Assembly (NCBI RefSeq): GCF_007565055.1
Contig: NC_044558.1
Location: 77,587,444 to 77,651,443 of the forward strand
Length of the DNA: 64,000 nucleotides
Source: Rhinopithecus roxellana
Taxonomy: Eukaryota > Chordata > Mammalia > Primates > Cercopithecidae
Direction of reading: 5' to 3'
Shown here: piece by piece, positions 55,850-64,000 of the stretch
How the letters are laid out: every line of letters starts with the position of its first letter
Numbering within the stretch: the stretch's first letter is position 1
The notes under the pieces: model-generated
What the model was told of the DNA's origin: nothing
Database searches by the model: none
The model's input: only the letters and a program-made list of their open reading frames with translations
Position numbers and translations under genes: made by a program

Positions 55850-56059
55850 TTTGAATTCTGGCTCCAGTTCTTCCTAAATTTGCAATCTTCAGGAAATTAC
55901 TTTACCTTTCTGTGATTCAGTTTCCCCATTTGAAAAATGAGGATAATAATAATGTCGATTCCAAGGGGATAGGTGGTGATTCACTGAGATAGTGAAGAAT
56001 AAGTCTGTAGTAAGGCACACTAAGAATGTGACCTGGGAGATAGTAATTATATGTACATG
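55850..56059 (-). mobile_element. MIR
   Basis: 'tgaattctggctccagttcttcctaaatttgcaatcttcaggaaattactttacctttctgtgattcagtttccccatttg' is a full antisense MIR 3' half and core. Confidence 0.87.
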
Positions 56060-57034
56060 AGTGTGAGTTTTGTGTGTTACTATGATTATCTTTTTTTAAA
56101 TTAAAGCTGAAACCTATAGATGAGTGTTTCTTTTAAATTAACATCACTATATTACCCATACAAGGCTGTTCTCTGCATTTAGGTGTAAGTACTAGCCATT
56201 TCATAGTATAAGTTGTAGAAAAGTGAACTTCACTTTTTTAGCACAACCCACAGCAAGAATTACATTTTCTGTTAATGACGTAGTATGTGATTATACACAT
56301 TCAAAACTCAAAGAGAAGTTTCATAAATTTGTATACACCCTTACTACCTATAATGTGCTCTGACATTTCTTACTCTGTTCTCTATTCTGTTCTGTTTCAG
56401 CCTATTCTGTTTTTTAATACCTGGTTCCAATCCATTAAGCTGATTTTGTGCCACTGACACAGAGTGAGCAGTAGTTTGAAAGCCAGGGCCCTCAGGAAGG
56501 CAGACCCCGCTCTGGGGAAACATTGCCTGTTTTGCATATGCATTGCTGAAAACAGACACTGCTGGCTTAGGAGTAGGAGACTGGCCTTTCAAAGTTGTCC
56601 AGATGTGCTCCCATTTAAGAACAATGCTAATTGCATTGGCCAGTTTCAGAACTGAAATAAGCCAATGAACAAAATAAAATGCAGTGCATGAAATTTGCAA
56701 TAAGCTCACTCTGAAAAAATTTCTGAAATAATCTCGGTTGTAATCATAAAATTGCAAAGGCCATAAGACAATGTCTTGGCCCAGCAGAGGACTCAACAGT
56801 GGTTTTACTGAATTGAAGGATGAGACAGCCATCCCTAAACAGGCAAGAAAAGAGCGCCTCTGCTGGCTGGGGGTGGAAATTACCACATTACCAAAAGGAG
56901 ATTGGGTTCGTGTTTAGTACACAGAGCAAGGAGGACTCACTGGAACCCAGTGATTTATTGATCCTGATGTCTCCTGGTGCTTCCGTGCTCAGTAGTAAAG
57001 ACGGACAGATCAGAGCAAGGATCCTGGGAGGGAG
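56060..57034. other. Unique block holding the longest ORF
   Basis: No recognised transposon. The minus strand has a 180-codon open frame (56344-56886). Its translation starts with Met and is moderately hydrophobic in the middle ('YFRNFFRVSLLQISCTAFYF'), with a charged Asn/Arg-rich end. No domain, homologue or splice context is recognised. Probably chance, but the only frame of this length. Confidence 0.35.
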
Positions 57035-57335
57035 CTAGGGAGGTATTGTTCAAAGGATACAAAATTTCAGTGAGGCAGGAGGAATAAGTGAATGATGTCC
57101 ATTGCACATGACAATGAGAATTAATCATATATTGTATTCTTGAAAAATGCTAAGAGAGTAAAGTGTTTTTACCATAAAAATAAGGACTATGAGAGCTAAT
57201 GAATATGCGAATTAGCTGGATTGAGCCACTCCACAATGTATATATACTTTAGAGCATCACAGTGTACAAAGAAAATACAAACCATTTTATCTGTCAATGA
57301 AAAAATGAAAATCATTATATTAATTTTTAGTGAAA
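57035..57335 (+). mobile_element. L1M 3' end
   Basis: 'tgttcaaaggatacaaaatttcagtgaggcaggaggaataagtg', 'atattgtattcttgaaaaatgctaagagagtaaagtg' and 'cacaatgtatatatactttagagcatcacagtgtac' run through the L1M 3' terminus. Confidence 0.82.
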
Positions 57336-58611
57336 ATCAAAGCAACAATCAAAAGTAGGACTATTGAAGATTCAGATTCTTTAGAAATGAAGGCTTGAGT
57401 TACTCTACCGATAAGGAATCTTGACTAATTGATTTTTTTGGCTGACAGCAAGAGAAGTATGGAAATATGGAATGGATCCTAAGAAAAGAATGGCACATGT
57501 ATACATAAGCAGAAATGAGCATTCTATGCTTTTGCATATTTTCTCTTTCCTTGTTATGTGTGTTTGTTTTTTATAAATAATAATTTTTATTGTCTTTTTC
57601 TCCTTCCTTTTATTACTTTACATACAAATCATAAGCTATTGTTATACAATTTAGCTTTCAGGTAACAGAATAGTCAGTGGGACCCTGACTAAATTTGAGG
57701 AGTAACTAATGCAACTGTTATTATGATGCAATGACTTGAGGCCTGTTTTTCCTCATGTTAGGGAAGGGGCAGGGCTGCATATCACGTATAAAGGCTGCAT
57801 GTAAAAGAAGGTCATGTACTAAGAAGGGTAAAAAGCAATCTGAAGGATATAGCAGTCACAGATGTGGGGAGCAGGCACTACCTCTGGGACTGAAGGGGCA
57901 TGCCAAAGACAGAAGAGACTTGGGAAAGGGCCATCTCCAAGTTTGAGATCAGACTCTTTGCAAGGGATGTGGCTCTGAACCCAGGTGGAGAGGTTTGGTG
58001 AGTACAACAGGCTGGGCCTGGCCAGCAAGAAACCACCCACTGGGGCACCAGCAAAACTTATCGGACGGATGTACTATTGAAGCCCCCACGCATTATGGCA
58101 AAGAAGCTGCCCATTGGAAGAGAGTTTCCTGGTGACTACTTCCTTATGGGAATAAGAAGGAGAGGATTGGGATCAGGAGAAGAAGCACAATCCTTTTGTA
58201 AGTTGTTCCGGCTAACAAATGTGCAGTGTTTACAAAGTTCAGCCCCAGTGTTACAGAGGAAATCAAAACGGATGGGTTTGGAACTGAAAGTCAAGAACTC
58301 GATAACTGGTCCAGCCTCACCTGTGGTAAAGCAGCTTCCCACACACCCATCTACACATATTTCGACTTTTTTAAAACCATGACAAAATGACTCTATGCTT
58401 CCCTCTACTGATCAATCAGAACATAATTGGAGGGAAGATGACTTGCTATTATCTGCCTCCTGAGATAATGAAATAAAGGAAGTGACAAGCCCACTTCTAA
58501 TCTACTTCTCCCTTCAATAAAACTGAGCCTCAATATTTAAAAAATCCAGTTTACAGAAAACATGGGGATGTAAGAATGTGTTAGAGATGCCATGATAACA
58601 TAATCGACTTC
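57336..58611. other. Unique sequence
   Basis: About 1.3 kb. 57740-58500 is purine-rich with a 101-codon ORF at 58077-58382 lacking recognisable features, and ends with AATAAAACTGAGCC (58518), which might be a polyadenylation signal of an unrecognised LTR or gene fragment. Confidence 0.35.
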
Positions 58612-59160
58612 TGTTGAGGGCCTTCAAGACCACCCTCCATCTGGAGTTTTCCTAGAAAGTTTCATAGGGCCAGCATACAGTTGTGTTCATGACTAAGATT
58701 TGTAACAGGGATGTGATAAGAATACACACTGGATCCTAGAGGTCAAAGACACTGGCAGGGCCTGCAGAATCTCCATGTCAGCTTCCGGTGCTCTCTCCCT
58801 CTTATAAGGCTCTCAGAATCCATTCGTCCCCCAATTTTGAAAATATAGCAACAGGTAGGCCGTGTTTCTGCCCAGGGAAGCCCATTAGAGACTCAGCACC
58901 CAAGGTTTTCTGGGAGCTGGTCACATAAAGATCTTTTGCCAGGCACATACCAAAATGCCAGACTCCCGAAAGAAAAGCAGGTGTTCAGAATAAATCATAT
59001 TGTTTGAACAGTCCAGGCACTAGTGAGCTAGTCTTACCATGGAATGGCAGGCACATTCCCAAAATCCAAATTCCTAGACATTAACCAAGGGCCGACTTGC
59101 AAGAACACCTTTCTGTGGAGAGTAGTCTCCATCCTGCTATGCTAACTCATTTCTGCACGC
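58612..59160. mobile_element. Probable ERV LTR remnant (ERVL-like)
   Basis: Begins TGTTGAGGGCCTTCAAGACC. 'ggagttttcctagaaagtttc', 'catgactaagatttgtaacaggga', 'ttcagaataaatcatattgtttgaacagtc' are in an order I associate with an ERVL-class LTR (MER21-like). Orientation and subfamily uncertain. Confidence 0.45.
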
Positions 59161-59259
59161 AGCCCAATGTAGAAGGGGCTGAAAAATCGATTGGAAAATC
59201 ATTTTTATATGGAAACACATACATGGCATAGATAAAGAGGAAAAGTACAAGAAACTGAA

Positions 59260-60025
59260 AAAACTTAGAAAAGATTTATGGAACACACCTACCAAAGGAA
59301 ACATCTGCATCTTGCTTTGTTTGGACCTTAATTTAAATGAACTCTAGGCAGACATTTTTAAGGTAGCAGAGAATTGTGAAGATAGATTGGTATTGAATAA
59401 TATGAAATGAATATTGCTGACTATGATTGCATTATGTACGATCATGTATCTTAGTTACTTAAAAAGAGTCTCTATTAGCAATACATACCACCATATTTAC
59501 AGATAAAATTACTTGAGGTCTGGGAACTTAAAAAATAATAATCTTGCTTTGTTGGTGATAATAATGACAAGTATTAGTGGAGATAAATGAAACAAAATAT
59601 TGATAATTGTGGAAAATCTTTTTTTTTTTTTTTTTTTTTTTTTTGAGATGGAGTCTTGTTCTATCTTCCAGTCTGGAGCACAGTGGCCTGACCTCAATTC
59701 ACTACAACTTCCACCTCCTGGGTTCAGGTGTTTCTCCTGCCTCAGCCTTCTGAGTAGCTGGGAATACAGGCATGTGCCGCCATGCCTGGCTAATCTTTGT
59801 AATTTTCATAGAGACGGGGTTTCGCCACGTTGGCCAGGCTGGTCTGAAACTTCTGACCTCAGGTGATCTGCCTGCCTGGGCCTCCCAAAGTGCTGGGATT
59901 ACAGGCGTGAGCCACTGCACCCAGCCTAATTGTGGAAAATCTTCAAGAAGTACAGGGAGAGTAGTCATATCATTCTTTCTATCTTCATGCATGTTTGAAA
60001 AGTTCCATATTTAAAAAGACTAATA
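59260..60025 (+). mobile_element. Old LINE 3'-end-like repeat, split by Alu
   Basis: 'ttaatttaaatgaactctaggcagacatttttaaggtagcagagaattg', 'tctctattagcaatacataccaccatatttacagataaaattacttgaggtctggga' and, after the Alu, 'cattctttctatcttcatgcatgtttgaaaagttccat' match a common L1M-type 3' end. Confidence 0.6.
59621..59926 (-). mobile_element. AluS, antisense, with 17-bp target duplication
   Basis: T-run and complete antisense Alu. TAATTGTGGAAAATCTT is repeated exactly at 59604-59620 and 59927-59943. Confidence 0.96.
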
Positions 60026-60503
60026 TAAGTAAAGATATATTTTGTTTCTTTATATGTGTAGCCCAGATAACCCACAATTAACCAAAAATGTGAAAGCAAG
60101 AATAACAGGGTGACAAGAAAAATTAGCTTTTCATTAAGAAGTTACCTGTAGATTACAAGGTAGAGTAAATGTAGTCTGTCTCCTGGCATTCGTAGGCATA
60201 TTTTTGGCAGGAGTGAGAAATCTGATCTTTACAAATGATGTCGTTTTACCACCCCTTCTCTTTGTACTAGCTTCCTGGTAAAGGTTAATTGGTTTACCTT
60301 TTCAAGAATTTCCTTCCATACACACGCCTCTGTATCTTCTTTTTTTAAAAAAGAACAATATACAGAAAAGTGAAAACTAGTTGTGACTTGAAGATAATAA
60401 TTCAGATTTTTGTGGGTCTGTGTGTTTTCATCTGAACTCACTTAACTTAGGCTTTTGATTGGAGTGTTGTTTAGAATAGGATCAAGAACATACGGGCAAT
60501 TAG
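60026..60503. other. Unique sequence
   Basis: Nothing recognised. Confidence 0.35.
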
Positions 60504-60825
60504 GTTAGGTGTGGTGGCTCACGCTTGTAATCCCAGCACTTTGGGAGGCTGAGGCGGGCAGATCACTTAAGATCAGGAATTCAAGACCAGCCTGGCTGAT
60601 AGGGCGAAACCCTGTCTCCACTAAAAACGCAAAATTAACTGAGCATGGCAGCACATGCCTGCAATCCCAGCTACTCAGGAGGCTGAGGCAGGAGAATTGC
60701 TTAAACCTGGGAGGCAGAAGTTGCAGTGAGCCAAGATCGTGCCACTGCACTCCAGCCTGGGTGACAGAGTGAAATGCTGTCTCAAAAACCAACCAAACAA
60801 ACAAACCAAACCAAACCAAACAGAA
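60504..60825 (+). mobile_element. AluS with CAAAC-type tail
   Basis: Full-length Alu whose tail at 60785-60823 has become (AAACC/AAAC)n. Forms an inverted pair with the Alu at 59621-59926, 577 bp apart. Confidence 0.94.
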
Positions 60826-62034
60826 GAAAACATGGACAATTGATCTGGGACAGCTCTCCCTCGCTTACCTCCCTAATTAGTGTTCACTTGCTGCTTTACC
60901 AACTAATTAAAGTGCAACTCCCATTCAATAATATTTGGTTCCTTCTCATGTCCAGCGCAGATATCAGCACTGGGTCTTAAAGGTTATCAGGCAGTCAGAT
61001 GCTCAAAGACATCCCAGCTTATGGAAAGAGGAATCTTCAAATAAACAGCACTAGCAATGTACTATTGGGTTCTTCTCATAAAGCTGACTGGAGAGAATGG
61101 AATAGGAGATAAAGAGAAGGATGGCTAAGTTCTATGAGAAGGAAAGAAGCAAAGAGAATCAAGAATGTAGAGAAGGGAAAGGTTGAGTGCAATTTTTCTT
61201 TGAAACAAATTTGGTTATCTTACCCCAGAATAGAATTCTATTGAAAGAAAAATAATATTGATTACAGCATCAAAGGTAAAGAGAAAAAGCAGGCTTTGGG
61301 AAACACAGAAACTGAATAGGAGCTAAGAGGATGTATTTGTTGCCACAGCAACAAATGGATAAAGCAGCTCCAACTGTTTTCAGCCTTTCCAACTCAAGAT
61401 TTACATTTCTGAGGAGAGTATGTGCATGGCCCAGATTGCTCCCTTACCCCTTTGCCAAGAGAGCATTGGGCATGTTGATTGACAGCCCCAGGAAGTTAGT
61501 ACATCAGACAGGGTTGGGGTGGAGGGGAGGATGGATGCAGAGCAGGTAAATGCAACACATGTCAACACAGATGATTACGCAGGGATGAAGATGGAAAGTG
61601 GCAGCCCAGGCAGCCAGAGCTGTATACACCATGACAGAGACATGAGGGACTGATGGCCTATAAATGGAACAAGCTCCATGGAACAGGCTGGGAAGTATAC
61701 TCAATTTTGGATTGCTTTGTGATTACCTCATCCTCAAACATTGCTCTGAGAGATCTGGCCTGGATCACAGATACATATCTGAAGCCATTATTGAGGGCGT
61801 GTATTTTTTCTTGGCTTCAGAAAGGTCATGGACAGAGAGCCACAGAGTTGACTCAGCCCCACTGGAACGACGTAGACTGGGAGGAAAAAGTTCATCTTCA
61901 GAGGAAAGCTGGGGGTTCTTATCGGAAGGAGAAATTGAACCCAGATTGGAAGAAACAAACAGGACATCGTAATTCTCCCACTGGTTCTCAAGATACTCTC
62001 TTCCTAGGACATAGGAGGAGAAAACACACCCCTC
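60826..62034. other. Unique sequence
   Basis: About 1.2 kb with no recognised repeat, apart from the palindrome at 61335-61356. Overlapping ORFs up to 128 codons at 61653-62039 have no recognisable domain. Confidence 0.4.
61335..61356. promoter_or_regulatory. Inverted repeat with RFX X-box / paired SOX-like sites
   Basis: Arms ATTTGTTGC and GCAACAAAT are perfect complements around CACA. The inner 14 bp (61339-61352) fit the X-box form GTNRCC-2N-RGYAAC. The outer ACAAAT cores resemble facing SOX sites. Function is inferred only. Confidence 0.4.
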
Positions 62035-62170
62035 CTTAATGAAGAGATGAGGAAATTGAGGTGAGTATGAACGGACATTCCTGCATTCCCACAGCTACCA
62101 CGAGGTGGAGCTCAGACTAAACCTTCAATCTCAGGACTTCTGGGCTGGTGTAGCCTCTATTGATCTCTCT
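62035..62170 (+). mobile_element. MIR 3' half
   Basis: 'gatgaggaaattgaggtgagtatg...cacagctaccacgaggtggagctcagactaaaccttcaatctcagg' follows MIR. Confidence 0.65.
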
Positions 62171-62604
62171 GTGGAAGAGTATTTGTGTAGTCAGTCCTCT
62201 GAGACGTTTCAGAGGCAACCCCAAAATCTACCTAATGCCGCTCTACCCGCAAGCCTCCCAAAAAGAAATAGAAATTGCACATTCCTCTGGGTCCTAAAAT
62301 GAGACCCCCAACTCTCTGACAGAAACAGGAGCTGCCTAAGTAACAAGGAGGAAAGAACCAACTGATCTGAGGAAGCATCTGTTCCATTAAGAACGTCACT
62401 TGTGTCGGTTCATTCAGGCAAGAGAGAAGGTCAGTCTCTGGAAATCTAGCTGCACTTTGGATGCTCCACCTGCTTTGCCATGCGCCTAAATCTAGGCAGG
62501 GCTCCACATTGTTATTCTGGTCATGAATCCAAACACAGAAAAAACCGGAAAACTCCAACCACCCAATCCTGCCTCTAACACGTGTGAGCCATTGGCCCTT
62601 GGGC

Positions 62605-62790
62605 TCATTAAATACGTTCTTTAGGCCTCGGTGACCTCATTTGCCCATGGGGATGACAATAGAAACTGTCTCAGCTGTTATTGAGAAATCCATGCAATAA
62701 TGCACATGAAACCCTGAACACAGTGGCTGACATAGGCAAATGCTCCATAATGTTGGTTATTACTATTACTGCTATGTATAATAGTCATGA
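62605..62790 (-). mobile_element. MIR
   Basis: 'ctcggtgacctcatttgcccatggggatgacaatagaaac...aacacagtggctgacataggcaaatgctccataatgttggttattactatt' is antisense MIR core and 5' part. Confidence 0.8.
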
Positions 62791-62849
62791 TCAGAAACCA
62801 TCCCAAGATGTCAAGCTAAGACCCTGCTTAATTATGGCAAGTCTACAGA

Positions 62850-63115
62850 TGAAATATTTGCAACATCATGAATGTGTTTATAAAGAATATGGAATAATAA
62901 GACAAAAAATGTTTATACTTAATACTGACCAAAAGGAGCAGAATTCAAATCTATATGCCAACATGAATAGGATACAATTAAAATGTACAGGGGGAAATTA
63001 AGGGAATGGACTAATGTTCATTGTCAGTAGATTTAGTTGAGTCCTTTTTCTACCTTCTGCTTTTACTGTGTCTTTAAGTGTTTCTATCACAAAATTCACT
63101 TTCATGACAATAAAA
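62850..63115 (+). mobile_element. Old interspersed repeat, unassigned
   Basis: 'aaatgtttatacttaatactgacc...ggaatggactaatgttcattgtcag...ttttctaccttctgcttttactgtg' has the layout of a common old LINE-like 3' terminal repeat. Weak. Confidence 0.35.
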
Positions 63116-64000
63116 GGTTTTAGTATTTTACAAAAGATGTATGTTCTCTTAAATTTCAATTGCAAATTCATTATGCATTGGAAAAAATGCATCCCACTTT
63201 GGGAAGACTTCCCTCCCTCATCTGTAAAGAAAGAGGAGGAAACTCAGTGGTTGAAATGGCTCTTTGCAAGCTCTTTCTCCTAGCATTCCAAGCCAAGTGA
63301 TAAGGCAGCTACTTAGGATTCAGGAGTAACAGCATGAGCTATTTCCCCAGAGAACCAGCGACAAAATTTCTATATCAATTTCCAGTCCATGAATCTAAGA
63401 TTCCATAACTACGCCTATGAAAGGGTTTTTTGGGGGAAAGTACATCAAAATAATATTTGAAGTAAGCATTTACAGCTGAAAAGGGGGAAAATGTTATCCA
63501 GGGATTGGAAAAGCATAGGGTGGGGAAAGCTAACCCCACTCTAATTCCTACTAGCATGTTCTCCCCCTGGTGTGGCTGCATCTTTGTGCCAACAAAGATA
63601 GATAATAAATAGAAAAATCAATAATAAATGCAAGGCTATAATGTCAGGGAAGCACACAGAAGGAGACTTCTCTCATCATAGATTTTCTTAAATGAGCCAG
63701 TTCCCACCAGTCCTGAAACTATAAAATTCTCTGCAGTTTTAACTTGCAAGTAAGTATAGCTTGAAAACCCACATAACACATATGTCTCTTCCAGGGAATT
63801 ACTAAGGAGTGCACATCATGAATACATAAAAACCAGTGCCAACCGGACCTGTGTTCCACTGGACTTTAAAGAAACCCCAAATCTGAGCAAATACAAATTA
63901 ATGTGCTCCCGAGAGTAGTTTTGCTCACAAGCCAGTCTCAGTTAAATAAAGGCTGTTTTTCTTGAGGTGAATGAAGGGTGTCGGCAGCTAGGACTGAACG
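63116..64000. other. Unique sequence to the window edge
   Basis: No mobile element or credible ORF recognised. Confidence 0.4.

Noticed and set aside
63186..63300. Possible exon with splice-like GTAAAG
   Set aside because: Splice dinucleotides are too frequent to support an exon without a reading frame or homology.

Overview
The window is repeat-rich primate nuclear DNA, and I find no supportable protein-coding gene, rRNA, tRNA, snRNA, CRISPR array or bacterial-style operon in it. The organism call rests on Alu diagnostics. Several near-consensus Alus carry the right-arm wording 'gagatccggccactgcactcc' together with 'ctagccgggcgaggtggcggg' (7289-7586, 19550-19847, 42977-43270, fragment 11077-11206). 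I associate these with the AluYR lineage of Old World monkeys (macaque/baboon type) rather than with human AluY. A MER11-type ERVK solo LTR at 15856-16855 fits a catarrhine primate.

Layout. 1-7600: Alus, two related ERV1-like LTRs in opposite orientation (about 1500-2250 minus, 4834-5559 plus), further LTR remnants and the end of a hAT transposon split by a young Alu. 7755-11983: a 3' L1M fragment, unique sequence, and an ERV1 LTR holding a tail-less Alu fragment. 12000-20030: mostly unique DNA, a split MIR, an inverted Alu pair, the MER11 LTR and an MST-type LTR split by an AluYR. 20147-31440: L1M fragments, an ERV1 LTR nested in L1M, MIRs, an ERVL-like LTR, an MST/THE1 LTR, microsatellites, two L1P 3' ends and a Tigger-like element. 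31440-40540: MaLR LTRs, a 260-bp inverted duplication lying inside one of them, and the longest repeat-poor stretches. 40545-48870: one or two very old antisense L1M copies riddled with Alus. 48870-64000: L2, MIR, MER5A, L1M 3' ends, a CpG-dense LTR (about 51906-52300), Alus and unique DNA with a few palindromic candidate regulatory motifs.

The region is best read as intergenic or intronic sequence built by nested retrotransposition. Where one element interrupts another, relative ages can be read off. Transposon family names come from remembered consensus sequences, not a database search, so subfamily labels are provisional. The stretches most worth a conservation check are 23260-23925, 35015-36170, 37613-38660, 49634-50560, 53435-54218 and 56060-57035. 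I see no evidence of a novel multi-gene system. The most unusual items are structural: the inverted duplication, two unexplained dispersed duplications, a template-switch-like duplication at 37525-37612, and three short inverted-repeat motifs.
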